Source of the DNA: Dipteris shenzhenensis
Lineage: Eukaryota; Polypodiophyta; Polypodiopsida; Gleicheniales
Length of the DNA: 64,000 nt
Reading direction: 5' to 3' (one strand)
Assembly: GCA_047967505.1 (NCBI GenBank)
Contig: CM106541.1
Below are positions 47,001 to 57,229 of the stretch, in pieces (positions within the stretch are counted from its first letter, which is position 1; each line of letters starts with the position of its first letter). The notes below the pieces were generated by a model. It did not search any database, was not told where the DNA came from, and saw only the letters and a program-made list of their open reading frames with translations. The translations under genes and the position numbers were made by a program.

Positions 47001-47352
47001 TGTTGAGATATCGAGCTCCACTTGTGATATGCCAGGGTGACCGTTGTGCATTTATGTCACTGACTTGTTAGCTGCAAATGCGGTTGGTACACCACCCATG
47101 AATAATAGCTGGATGACAGCTATCTTTATGTACTCTAGTTAGCGGCTCAGTTAGTATGCCACCTTAGTTAGCTGAGTTTGGTTTGAGACCCACATATAGG
47201 GTTCACCTATTCTTTTGTACTTAGGTTCTTTTGGTTTTCACAACTAAGAAGAGAAAAATTGTTTTCAGCCTCCACCTTTGTGTATATTCCCCCATTGTGT
47301 GTGTGAGAAAGCTGCAAGTGAGACTCCTTCCTTCTCTCCCACTCTCTTCACA
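47001..47352 (+). mobile_element. 3' LTR of element C
   Basis: It starts TGTTGAGATATCG directly after the polypurine tract CGAGGGGGAG and ends CTCTTCACA, followed by AACAG, the near-match of AATAG before the 5' LTR. The remnant polyprotein frame runs into the LTR start, as in the intact element. Confidence 0.88.
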
Positions 47353-48532
47353 AACAGAAGAAATGTAGCTTGTAGAATACTCTACAACTTCTCAATTTAC
47401 AGCAAGTCCAAAATCCTTATAGATTTCCTTATATTTGCAATTGGAAACCACCACCTACAAACTTTTATTGCTGTAATAATAGTCTATAACAATTTTGGCC
47501 TGTTTTGAACTGTCAATATCTTCCCAACCGTAACTCGGTTGCCTTTGCTATAAACACCAAAGTTGTAGACAATCAATAGATCTACAAACCTCTAGTTTAG
47601 TATAAGTCCAAATTCATTATGTATTTTTTGATATTTACTGCTGAATGCAGCCCCCTGCTAACTTTTTCTAGCTGTCGTCATAAACTATCAAAACTATAAA
47701 TCATGGCCATACCGGGCATCATAACTTTTTCTCTAAATATCAAATTGAAATGCTTTTAAAAACAAGATTGTAGATTGTCTAGAAAACTGAAACTTCTTAG
47801 TTCAACTCAGAATATAGTTCCTCATGGATTCTCTGATATTCACTTCTGAAAATAGCCACCTGCTCACTTTTTCTAGCTGTCACAAGACTGCAAACTGCCA
47901 ATCACCAACTTTTCCTGAAGCATTTGAGGCATGAACTCCAATGAAATAGCCCAACAATTCTGAAAAAATTCTCTTAGTGGGAAGAGTATTGCACTCACAA
48001 AAATAATCCCTTCCTGGGATACAAGACAGCTTCAGAAAAACACTGCTCACTTATGCTCACTTTCTTAGATAAACAAAGGCTCAAAATGCATCAACTGTAA
48101 GCAATCACTTTCAGCCAACCTTTGGCTTGATATGCATCAACTTGAAGGCATAAACCCAATTGAAATCTGAATGTACCAGCTGCCTTTGATGAACTAGAGT
48201 CCACCACAAGCAAAAGACGTTTTTGCTTTTGGGCCCAAAAAAAGCAACTTCTAGTGGTTGGAATTGCAGAGCAGCAGGTCGTTTTTTACCATGATGGATA
48301 ATATTCCTTCTCCCCCGCTCAAACAAGGCAATAGATTGTTGGAACAGTCGAGGCAACCTGATATATATTGCTGAAACAGTAAAAACGAGCTAGTATATGT
48401 CAAAATACAGCTCTCAAGTGTAGCCCATGGGTGGTAGGAGACTCCACGCAACAAGTTCAGGCTTTTGGCACAGCAACACCACAATGCTATAGGCTCCTTG
48501 TTGGCTTCGCTCAACCAAGCTCTGATACTAGT
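47353..48532. other. No gene; possible leader of a minus-strand Copia element
   Basis: No coding frame is recognised. The end (48517-48532), read on the minus strand, is TAGTATCAGAGCTTGG, a one-base variant of the tRNA-Met primer binding site. The stretch may therefore be the untranslated leader of a lost minus-strand element. Recurring phrases such as ACTTTTTCTAGCTGTC suggest an internal duplication (about 47640-47700 and 47830-47890). Confidence 0.4.
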
Positions 48533-48680
48533 TGATGGAGAGGAGGTCTTATCAGAGAGCAACAAAGAAAGGGAGAACACCAAAATTGTGGGTGCTACTT
48601 CACCCAGATCAAGGTATGCTCTTATTATGTATGTATGGTATGAAGGGGTATATACTAGGCCATTGGCCTTTACCCCAACA
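48533..48680 (-). mobile_element. Putative short LTR (about 148 bp), minus strand
   Basis: Minus strand: TGTTGGGGTAAAGG at 48680 to CTCCTCTCCATCA at 48533, followed after two bases by the primer-binding-site variant TAGTATCAGAGC. The start resembles the probable 3' LTR of Copia A (TGTGGGGGTTAAAGG at 25582), and both contain a GCACCCAC block. No partner LTR was found. Confidence 0.45.
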
Positions 48681-48689
48681 AGATCTCCA

Positions 48690-49830
48690 TAGATTATAAT
48701 AAGATCAAGCTCATTATGGAGCTACCCCCACCCACCAATGCAAAAGGAGTGCAGTGGTTCACAGGCCACAATGGCTACTACCAAAGGTTCATCCTCTTCT
48801 ATGCTCATATAACCAGGCCATTGTACAAACTCCTAGTAATGTTTGATTGGACCGAAGAGTGTGAGAAGGATTTCGACACCCTCAAGGTAGCATTGGCCAT
48901 AGCACTCTTGCTAAATCCACCAGACTGGGATTTGATATTCAATCTTCAAATTGTCACCTCTAATTATTCCATAAAGTGTGTGCTAGCATAACCGCCGTGG
49001 TTCGAAAGGAAAAGACTCCATACCATCTCTCCAGAATACCTACTAGGTAACCCCTAACTGAATTGGAAAATAACCTCACCGATGCCCCCCTATTCTTAAT
49101 TGATACAATTCTAGAATGGCCATCAGAGATAGGCCACTTCCTTGATAACGAATTCCCCACCATGAGGCTTGTTAACAAAGAAAGGGCCCATAAGCTCATC
49201 AAGGATGCTGCACCCTACCAACTGATCGTCGTAGGCCAACTTTACCACATGGGAAAGGATGGCATCATGCGTAGGTGCTTGAAGAAGGATGAGTAGCTAG
49301 GTGTGCTAGAAGAGGCACACTTAGGCATAGCTGGTGGCCACATCACCACTGAAACCACTACATGGAAAGTACTGCAAGTAGGCCTTTGGTGGCTTACACT
49401 CTTTGGAGATCCAACTGAGTTCATTAAATGTTGTGATCCCTGCCAATAACGAGCCGAAATCCCCCACAAAATAGACATGATGCCCCTCACTAATATCTTT
49501 AATGAGCCAACCATTTGAAAAATGGGCTATAGATCTCATTGGCTCGATAAGCCCAATAGCTAAGGGAAAGGGAGCTAGATATATTATCTTGACCATGGAT
49601 TATTTTACAAAATGTGTGGAAGTCAAGGCCACTAAAAAGGATGATGCAAGGTCCATGAACAAGGTCTTATATGAACATGTAATCACAAGGTTCAAATGTC
49701 CCTTGGAGCTCATCAGTGATTGAGGAACACATTTCCTCAATGAATCCTAACCAATGAGTTCCTAATAATTAATAAAAAATCCATGCCTTACTATCCACAA
49801 GCTAACGGCTTAGCCAAAATCTCCAACAAA
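48690..49830 (+). pseudogene. Ty3/gypsy pol remnant: RT end, RNase H, integrase
   Basis: The frame at 48716-48991 reads NAKGVQWFTGHNGYYQRFI and FDWTEECEKDFDTLK, the RT thumb/connection and RNase H start of Ty3/gypsy. After several shifts, 49502-49723 gives WAIDLIGSISPIAKGKGARY and DYFTKCVEVKAT, the integrase core with its first catalytic Asp region. It has many stops and is dead. No LTR, gag or protease is attached. Confidence 0.75.
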
Positions 49831-50441
49831 ACATGCTACACGAGAATCACTTATATAGTCAAATTCAGTCGCATAAACTAGGAGCACAATCTCATTTGTA
49901 GCACTGTGTGCATACCACACGTCATATAAGGCAACAACCAACTGCAACCCTTTTAGCTTAGCCATCAAGGTGGAGGCAGTTATGCCAATGGAGTATGTGG
50001 TACATAGCGTGTGCATTGTGGTGAGGAAATGCTGATCAAAACACCCTAGCCAAGCACCTAATAGAACCTTGAGAAGCTTGATGAAACAAGACTGTGAGCT
50101 GTATATTGTCTTAAGGTTGAAAAGGCTAGACAAAAAAAATGGTTCAACCATAAACTGACCCAAAATTAACCCTTAATCCCCCTACATCCTACTTCCTTCT
50201 CCAAATTTCATTAAGCCTCCATATTTTCCGTCTCTCTCTCTAACTTCCATCCACCATTTCCACCACCACTTTTTTCGTCAACCCCCCTCCCCCACCACTT
50301 TTTCCGTCACCCCCCTTCCATCTTCACCACCACCTCCCATCATCTTTCTCCCCACCACCTCCACTTTTTTTGTCCATCCCCCATCTCTTCCACTCAAGGT
50401 AACCATCCTTTCCCTCTCTACCATCTCTCTACACCCCCATC
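49831..50441. other. No gene; pyrimidine-rich tract in the second half
   Basis: 50163-50441 is almost wholly C/T with CCACCACC and CTCTCT words. It is the left part of one long low-complexity tract, into which the intact Copia element inserted; the right part continues at 55926. Confidence 0.6.
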
Positions 50442-50738
50442 TGTAAAGAAAGAGGGAGAGAGATAGGAGACTCAAGTTCAGCTTTCTTCACAACACACAA
50501 AAGAGAGAGGACACAAGGTTGGAGGGTGAAGCCTTTCTTCACTTTTGCACACAACAACAATACAATAGAAGAGGGAAATACCCTATATGTCAAAACCTAG
50601 AATACGTGGTTCATATGTGAACCCAAACCAAAACATACGTGGTAGTCTAACTACACCACAAGTACAGCTAACATAGGCGGTGACATAAATGATAGTCATC
50701 CAGGAGATATGTCGGGGATAGAGCTTGATATCTCAACA
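50442..50738 (-). mobile_element. 3' LTR of the intact Copia element
   Basis: Identical to the 5' LTR except for one base. It is preceded on the minus strand by the polypurine tract. The polyprotein stop codon (50696-50698) lies 40 bp inside this LTR. Confidence 0.95.
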
Positions 50739-53700
50739 CTCCCCCTCAAGCTCAAATCCATCTCACGTACACCAAGCAAGCTCCTAAATCTGCGAAGCTT
50801 CTCAGTACCCAATGCCTTCGTAAAAATATCAGCCACCTGCTCCTCAGTGCTGACATAGACAAGATCAATCTCACCAGCTAGAACCTTCTCTCTCACAAAG
50901 TGATAATGCACCTCAATGTGCTTCGTTCTAGCATGATAAACTGGGTTATTAGCAAGCATGATGCTGCTAATGTTGTCACAATGAATGACAACTGCTGCAT
51001 GAACTGACTGTCCCATATCGGCAAGTAGCTTCCGTAACCAAGCTACCTCACATGCAGCCATTGCTGCACCCCTGTACTCTGCCTCTGTGCTCGACAAGGC
51101 AACTGTTGGCTGCTTCTTGCTGCTCCAACTGATGGCACCACTCCCAAGGGAAAACATAAAACCACTAGTAGATCTCCTGTCTGAGACACTACCAGCCCAG
51201 TCAGCATCTGTGTATCCATGTACCTGTAATGCACACCCAGCTTCATAAAACAGTCCATAATGCAATGTGGACTTCACATACCGCAGTATGCGCCTAGCCG
51301 CATCCAAATGTGGCTTCCTCGGTGCCTGCATAAACTGACTCACCAGCCCCACAGCATAGCTCAAATCTGGTTTGGTTATAGTCATGTAAATCAAGCTACC
51401 TACTATGCGCCTGTACATAGTAATATCTTCAAGAAGCTCACCTGACTCTGCATTGAGCTTCACATTCTGCTCCAATGGAACAGAGATAGGCTTACAGCCT
51501 GTCATCCCATATTTGGACAGCATGTCCAAACCGTATTGCCTTTGCAACAGCCATATCCCACTCGGGGATCTAATAACCTCAATGCCCAAGAAGTAACGCA
51601 GCTCTCCCAAATCCTTCATCTCAAATTTCTGCTTCAACAGCAGCTTCACTTCATTAATGTCTGCATCACTATCACCTGTAATAATCAAGTCATCAACATA
51701 GATGACTATAAGCACAATCCCTCTGTTTGTCCTTTTCACATAAAGTGAAAAATCTGAATTGGAAATCTGAAATCCAATAGTGACAAGATATTGCCCTATC
51801 TTGTCTGACCATGCCCTCGGCGCCTGTTTTAAGCCATACAAGGCTTTGCGCAACCTGCATACAAAATCGGGGTGTGAGTTATCCTCATAACCTTCTGGCT
51901 GCATCATATAAACCTCTTCCTGCAAATCACCATGCAAGAAGGCATTTTTCACATCCATCTGATGCAAAGACCATCCCTTTGCAGTAGCCATAGCAATTAC
52001 TGCTCTCACGGTTGCCATCCTTGCAACTGGGCTGAAAGTTTCCTCATAGTCAATTCCATATGTCTGTGCAAAACCTTTGGCAACCAATCTTGCCTTGTAC
52101 CTGCTAACAGACCCATCAGCATTGTGCTTTACTTTGTAAACCCACTTGCAGCCAATAGCCTTCTTATCATGAGGCAAAGGCATCAAATCCCAAGTGTGGT
52201 TTGCATCCAAGGTAGCCATCTCTTCATCCATAGCTGCTTCCCAATTTTTATGCCCTGCTGCATCCTCAAAACATGTGGGCTCTGGCTCCTCTAGAACCTT
52301 GACCATATAAGCATAGTGATGTGCTGTATACCCATCATATCTCAGCCTGTCAACTGGATACTTAATACGAGTGGACCTCCGTACAATTGGATCAGTTGCA
52401 GGCATCTTTAAATCATGCCTGCTTTTCCTTGCACCAGGTGTAACAACAGAAGGAATCCCAAGTTCCTCATCAAGGCTCATTTCAGAGCCGCTTGACTCTC
52501 CATCAACATGAGAGCTACCAGCAGACACATCAAACACTGGAGTATGGTCCACTTTTTCTTTTCCCTTATGTGATACCTGCACAACACTATCAGGACTGCC
52601 ATGTGACGATTCACTAGATCTCAATCTCCCTGTCCATGCATTAGATCCACTAGTAGAGGACTCTCTGGGTCCACTCAAGGCTTGAGATTGCTGCTCTGCA
52701 TTTATTGCAGCATTCCCATTTCCTGCATCTGCATCTCCTACCATAACAGTTGGTGCATACCAGCTGCTCATTTCATCAAAAACAACATCTCTGCTCACTT
52801 GCATTTTGCGGGTGGAAGGGTTATAACAGCGATACCCTTTCTGGTGCTGAGCATATCCAATAAAGATGCATTTTTCTGCCTTTGGATCCAGCTTTGTTCT
52901 CTTCTCATCAGGAACATGAACATAAGCTATGCAACCAAATACCTTCAAGTGAGAAATATCTGGTTTTTGGCCTGTATACATTTCTTCAGGCGTCATGCCA
53001 TGGACAGCTGCAGTGGGGGTTCTGTTCATAATATAAACAGCAGTTGCTACTGCTTCAGCCCAAAAATAATCAGGCATGTTTTTCTCATTTAGTATCGCCC
53101 GTCCTACTTCTGCAATATGCCTGTTCTTCCTTTCTGCAACCCCATTCTGCTGAGGGGTAGACCTGCATGAGTACTTCCTTTGAATTCCCTGTTCTTTCAG
53201 ATATTCACAAAATTCTTCTGAAAAGTACTCTCCCCCTCCATCAGATCTTAGCACTTTAATATGCACACCTTTCTCTTTTTCAACCATGGCCTTAAAAGCC
53301 TTAAAATGGCTGAACACTTCACTTTTGTGCTTCATAAAATAAATCCACACCTTCCTTGTGTAGTCATCAATAAACGTCACATAATAATGGCATCCACCAA
53401 TAGAAGCAGCTTTGGTTGTCCAAACATCTGAATGGATCACTTCCAAAGGTCTTCTGCTCACCTTAGCATTTTTAGGAAATGCATGTCTGGCCTGCTTACC
53501 CATTTGGCATGCTTCACATACCTTTTGCATTCCCTCAACTCTGAATTTAGGCAAACCTGCAACAATGTTTTTCGTTTGCATAGATTTCAGCCTTTGTATA
53601 TTCACGTGCCCAATGCGCTTGTGCCATATCTCAATATCTGCAATGACACCTCTCCCATGCGCAAACATAGCAGCTTTCACCTCAGGCATATCAACATCCA

Positions 53701-55072
53701 AGGTGAACATTCTACCATTTTTGTTGCCTTTTGCAACCAAGCGGCACTTATTTTTCAGGTCCTCAACAAAGCATCCATCAGGATTAAATCTAACCTGCAG
53801 ACCTTGCTCAACCATCTGGCCAACTGAAACCAGGTTCTTAGTGATTTTTGGAACATGAAGTACATCTGCCAAGTACTTCGTTTTGCCATCCTGCATAGCC
53901 AATGGCACCTTACCAACCTGCGTAATTGGGTGCGCAGTATCATCACCTGTTTCAACATAACCTGGCTTATCCAAATTTCTAACATCATGAAACCACTCAC
54001 CATGACTGGTCATGTGGTTAGAGGCACCTGAATCAACATACCAAACATCATTGCAAGCTGCAGCATCTCCTGACATGGAGTTAACCATATGCTGCATCAC
54101 AAAAAGGTGCTCATTTCTGTCGTCACCATGCCCACTTGATGATGCATAGTTGCTTTGCTGCAACTTCCCACTTTTGATGTCATTCTGCTTTTTATAGCAT
54201 GTATTCTCCTTGTGTCCAGGCTTTCCACAATAATAGCATTCTGTGCTGCTATTTACTTGCTGGTTCCTTTGCCATGAACCACGGCCTCTTTGGTTCCCCT
54301 TGCCTCTAGAACTACCACGTCCTCCTCCATAGGACTGGTTTTCCTGTTGTTGCTGTTGGTTCTGATTTCCTGCACGGCCACCAGAACGGCCTCTTCCTCT
54401 ACCCCTGCCTCTACCTGTATTCGAGTAGAAAGTAGTCTCTTGAGAAGTTGAGGTGGCTGAACCACCATTCCTTTGCTCTTCACTCAGCAAGAGAGCAATA
54501 AGTTCCTGAAAATCAGGAAATGTTTCACGGACTCCAATGGATGTCCGAAACTGTGCATAATCTTTCCCAAGACCATTCAAGGTCACGGACACTAAGTCCT
54601 CATCATCAACAGGTGCTCCAATGGAGGCAAGAGAATCTGCAAGGCCTTTCACCTTCAAGGAATACTCATTTATATTCAGATTTTTCCTTTGCACATTGTG
54701 CAACTCCTGCTTTAGTTGCATCTTTCGTGCTTTGGTATTTGTGCTATACAGCTTCACCAATGTATCCCATGCCTCCTTAGGCGTCTCTAGATCCTGTATA
54801 TGCACAATCATAGAATCTGAAATGCTAACGGACAGCCAATACAGGCATTTTCTGGCTTTTTCATGCCATTCTTTAAAGGCCTTCAATTCAGCAGGAGTGG
54901 GAGCAGCACCCAAAACTGGTTCTGCAGTTTCACCACTGATGTAATCCCAAACTCCCTTTCCCATAAAGAAGTTTGTCATCCTGAACTTCCATGCTTGGAA
55001 GTTGTTCTTGTCAAGCTTCTCACTGACAATGGTAGACAGATTCTCAGACATTTTACAAATCACGAATTGCAA
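50696..55072 (-). CDS. Copia gag-pol polyprotein, complete, 1458 codons
   Basis: One frame encodes the whole Ty1/Copia set. Met 8 (MSENLST, 55051) is the likelier start because related gag proteins begin there. Parts: gag (about 15-270) with an RGRGRGR-rich tail; zinc knuckle C279, C282, H287, C292; protease DSGAS (347-351); pre-integrase HHCC (H484, H489, C519, C522); integrase D549, D611, E647 (35 residues between the last two). Reverse transcriptase has D1040 and YVDD (1125-1128); RNase H has D1289, E1330 and D1366. Every catalytic residue is present and no stop or frameshift occurs. Together they copy element RNA to DNA in virus-like particles and integrate it. The last 13 or so residues are encoded in the 3' LTR. 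It has the usual length for the family. Confidence 0.95.
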   Translation of the reverse strand: MQFVICKMSENLSTIVSEKLDKNNFQAWKFRMTNFFMGKGVWDYISGETAEPVLGAAPTPAELKAFKEWHEKARKCLYWLSVSISDSMIVHIQDLETPKEAWDTLVKLYSTNTKARKMQLKQELHNVQRKNLNINEYSLKVKGLADSLASIGAPVDDEDLVSVTLNGLGKDYAQFRTSIGVRETFPDFQELIALLLSEEQRNGGSATSTSQETTFYSNTGRGRGRGRGRSGGRAGNQNQQQQQENQSYGGGRGSSRGKGNQRGRGSWQRNQQVNSSTECYYCGKPGHKENTCYKKQNDIKSGKLQQSNYASSSGHGDDRNEHLFVMQHMVNSMSGDAAACNDVWYVDSGASNHMTSHGEWFHDVRNLDKPGYVETGDDTAHPITQVGKVPLAMQDGKTKYLADVLHVPKITKNLVSVGQMVEQGLQVRFNPDGCFVEDLKNKCRLVAKGNKNGRMFTLDVDMPEVKAAMFAHGRGVIADIEIWHKRIGHVNIQRLKSMQTKNIVAGLPKFRVEGMQKVCEACQMGKQARHAFPKNAKVSRRPLEVIHSDVWTTKAASIGGCHYYVTFIDDYTRKVWIYFMKHKSEVFSHFKAFKAMVEKEKGVHIKVLRSDGGGEYFSEEFCEYLKEQGIQRKYSCRSTPQQNGVAERKNRHIAEVGRAILNEKNMPDYFWAEAVATAVYIMNRTPTAAVHGMTPEEMYTGQKPDISHLKVFGCIAYVHVPDEKRTKLDPKAEKCIFIGYAQHQKGYRCYNPSTRKMQVSRDVVFDEMSSWYAPTVMVGDADAGNGNAAINAEQQSQALSGPRESSTSGSNAWTGRLRSSESSHGSPDSVVQVSHKGKEKVDHTPVFDVSAGSSHVDGESSGSEMSLDEELGIPSVVTPGARKSRHDLKMPATDPIVRRSTRIKYPVDRLRYDGYTAHHYAYMVKVLEEPEPTCFEDAAGHKNWEAAMDEEMATLDANHTWDLMPLPHDKKAIGCKWVYKVKHNADGSVSRYKARLVAKGFAQTYGIDYEETFSPVARMATVRAVIAMATAKGWSLHQMDVKNAFLHGDLQEEVYMMQPEGYEDNSHPDFVCRLRKALYGLKQAPRAWSDKIGQYLVTIGFQISNSDFSLYVKRTNRGIVLIVIYVDDLIITGDSDADINEVKLLLKQKFEMKDLGELRYFLGIEVIRSPSGIWLLQRQYGLDMLSKYGMTGCKPISVPLEQNVKLNAESGELLEDITMYRRIVGSLIYMTITKPDLSYAVGLVSQFMQAPRKPHLDAARRILRYVKSTLHYGLFYEAGCALQVHGYTDADWAGSVSDRRSTSGFMFSLGSGAISWSSKKQPTVALSSTEAEYRGAAMAACEVAWLRKLLADMGQSVHAAVVIHCDNISSIMLANNPVYHARTKHIEVHYHFVREKVLAGEIDLVYVSTEEQVADIFTKALGTEKLRRFRSLLGVREMDLSLRGSVEISSSIPDISPG

Positions 55073-55610
55073 CAGAAACCTGTAAACACAGCAAATGCCT
55101 CACAAGGGCAAATAGCAAAACTTCTGCGTAAAGCCTCACAGGGGCAGATCTGCAACACTGACGAAAGTGGTATTTCACCACACAGTCACTTCCTCGTGAC
55201 GATTTTGCATCAACAGGCAACAGGCATGAATCTGCAACTCCCAATATCTCTGCACATAGGCATATGATGCAATTTCTGTGGCACCTTTCCACCGACTAGT
55301 CGCGCGGTGGTCGCACAGCAAAAACAGGGCCTTTTTCTGAGTGCCTGCGAAGAACTTCCGCCTTCAAAACGGGCCCCGAAACGGCCTCAAATCAGAAAAA
55401 CAAAGTCGCCAAGGGCTTTGCCCTTACCCGCAGCATATACTGCGCTCTCGCCGCACCACGAAGGGCCTCTCAATCTGAAGCAGTGCACTCCTGCACTTCT
55501 GGCTGTGCTACCTGCAGAGATTTGCTCCCAAACTCAAAATAGGGAAGCTACACTGGTCCGCTTACCAGGACACTACAAACTTGGCTAGCTTTCTTGAGCT
55601 CCTTACCACG
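55073..55610 (-). other. Untranslated leader of the intact Copia element
   Basis: It lies between the primer binding site and the gag start. No coding sequence. It aligns by eye with the leader of element C (28914-29411), sharing the TGCGCAGAGATATTGGGAGT-like and GCACTCA-GAAA blocks. This confirms the family link. Confidence 0.7.
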
Positions 55611-55628
55611 AACAAGGCTCTGATACCA

Positions 55629-55925
55629 TGTAAAGAAAGAGGGAGAGAGATAGGAGACTCAAGTTCAGCTTTCTTCACAACACACAAAAGAGAGAGGACA
55701 CAAGGTTGGAGGGTGAAGCCTTTCTTCACTTTTGCACACAACAACAATACAATAGAAGAGGGAAATATCCTATATGTCAAAACCTAGAATACGTGGTTCA
55801 TATGTGAACCCAAACCAAAACATACGTGGTAGTCTAACTACACCACAAGTACAGCTAACATAGGCGGTGACATAAATGATAGTCATCCAGGAGATATGTC
55901 GGGGATAGAGCTTGATATCTCAACA
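55629..55925 (-). mobile_element. 5' LTR of the intact Copia element
   Basis: On the minus strand it begins TGTTGAGATATCAAGC and ends CTTTCTTTACA. The primer binding site starts directly after it (55611-55628 on the plus strand, reading AAGGCTCTGATACCA). It shares the TGTTGAGATATC start with the LTRs of element C, so the two belong to related families. Confidence 0.95.
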
Positions 55926-56470
55926 CCATCTTCCCTTCTCCCCCTCCACCTCCCCTTTTGCCCCTCCACCATCTCTCTACCTGTCTCTAAACTCCCATCA
56001 CCCTCCACTCCACCATCTCTCTACCTCTCTCTACACCCCCATCTCCCCTTTTCCCCCTCCACCTCCCATTTCCCCCCTCCACCTCCACCCTCTCTTCTCC
56101 TTCCCCCCCCTCCACCTCCACCCCCCCCCTCCCCACCTCCACCCCTCCACCTCCACCCCCACCCCACCCCACCTCCAGCTCCACCCCCTCTACACAAGCC
56201 CCGCCCCCTCTCCTCCTCCACTCCCTCTCCACACACACCGCCCCCCAAACCTCCACCCCCTCCCTTCCCCTCCCCCCTCTCCTCCTCCACCCCCTCTCCA
56301 CTCCACCCCCTCTCCACACCCCCCTCTCCACCTCCACCCCCTCTCCACACCCCCCCACCTCCAACCCCTCCCTTCCCCCCCCCCCCTCTCATCCTCCACC
56401 CCCCCCTCCTCCTCCAGCCCCTCTCCACACCCCCCCTTGCCTCTCTCACAAGACCTCTCCCTCCTCTTCC
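55926..56470 (+). repeat. Pyrimidine-rich low-complexity tract (CCACCT/CTCC words)
   Basis: More than 500 bp of almost pure C/T with CCTCCACC and CCCCCTCTCC words. The Copia element splits this tract from its left part (50163-50441). Long proline-rich (+) and glycine-rich (-) open frames arise from the composition and I do not regard them as genes. Such a tract may form triplex or other non-B DNA; this is inference. Confidence 0.9.
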
Positions 56471-57229
56471 TAACTAAGGGCCCTAAGGGCCTCCAAGGCA
56501 TTGAGCGGTGCCCGCTTCATAGACGATGCTCACGTAGGAGCGGCACCCGCATCACAGGTGGTGCCCCCATAGGAGCGACGCCCGCATAGCGGCGCTTGCC
56601 TCACAAGCGGCGCGCTGATGCCCCCCTCGCCTTTAAAAAAAAAATGATTTTTAATTTATTTTTTAAAAAAGAGAGCACCCCCTCAATAAAATTTTATTTA
56701 TATTTATTTATTTATTAAAAAGAGAGAGGGGACCCTTCCTTTAAAAATTGCATTTTTTTGCCCCTTCATCGTCAAAGGCCATTTCTTGGTCATTTGGAGT
56801 CCAAATTGAACCCAGATTGAGCCATATTTCACGCATGTAAAGATCTACTATAAATGAAGTTTTTTGAAGTGTTAGCCATCACTTTTGGGCTCCGGTAGTT
56901 GCCTCACATAGGAACTGATTTTGATCCACCGCTTGCTTATTTTTTACCATTTTTGGGTCCACGAAGGTCGAAATCATAATTCGACTTTGCAATCATATGC
57001 ACCCACCTGAGGGTCACAAATAGGACTTGTTTATGCACTTGAGATCACGAAAAAGTCTAGAACTTGCCTACTTCAGAGAGCTTTCTTTGGCCCTCAACAC
57101 TCTCCAAGAATTAAATCTTTGACCATCGACAAGTAGCATGGAGGACCTAGCAGTTGAAGAAGGAATAGGTAACGATAATCTGCATCCTGTAGATCCCCTT
57201 AGAGAACAACACAACCACAACCACAACAA
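56471..57229. other. No gene; possible gypsy leader
   Basis: A GC-rich piece with GGCGC words (56500-56620), then A/T-rich sequence with ATTTATTTATTTATT (56696-56718) flanked by AAAAGAGAG on both sides. The stretch up to 57229 may be the leader of the gypsy element that follows, but no LTR or primer binding site was recognised. Confidence 0.35.

Larger units (their letters stand above)
28548..47352 (+). mobile_element. Copia element C, LTR to LTR, carrying nested insertions
   Basis: 5' LTR (28548-28897) and 3' LTR (47001-47352) share sequence at roughly 94% by eye. Flanking 5-mers AATAG (28543-28547) and AACAG (47353-47357) are a one-mismatch target-site duplication. A primer binding site TGGTATCAGAGCTTGG follows the 5' LTR and a polypurine tract CGAGGGGGAG precedes the 3' LTR. 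Inside, gag (29412-30237) and RT-RNase H (45484-46997) survive; protease and integrase are missing. The interior is occupied by Copia element D, the transposase/kinase element, satellites and unclassified DNA. The family is the same as the intact element at 50442-55925: leader and protein align closely. Confidence 0.85.
50442..55925 (-). mobile_element. Intact, young Copia retrotransposon (5484 bp)
   Basis: LTRs 50442-50738 and 55629-55925 are each 297 bp and differ by one substitution (C versus T, in the GAAATAyCCTATATG context). Both ends are flanked by the perfect 5-bp target duplication CCATC (50437-50441 and 55926-55930). On the minus strand a primer binding site TGGTATCAGAGCCTTG follows the 5' LTR and a polypurine tract CTTGAGGGGGAG (50739-50750) precedes the 3' LTR. 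One open frame covers gag to RNase H. All features needed for an autonomous element are present, so it may still be mobile or was so until recently. Confidence 0.95.

Noticed and set aside
53755-55292. Frames overlapping the intact Copia polyprotein (for example 54621-54944 +, 54253-54483 -)
   Set aside because: Shadows of the 1458-codon polyprotein in other frames; none shows a domain.
55896-56589. Long proline/serine-rich (+) and glycine/arginine-rich (-) open frames
   Set aside because: They overlap on both strands and in several frames of a C/T-only tract, so the openness comes from composition. The first even starts inside the Copia LTR.
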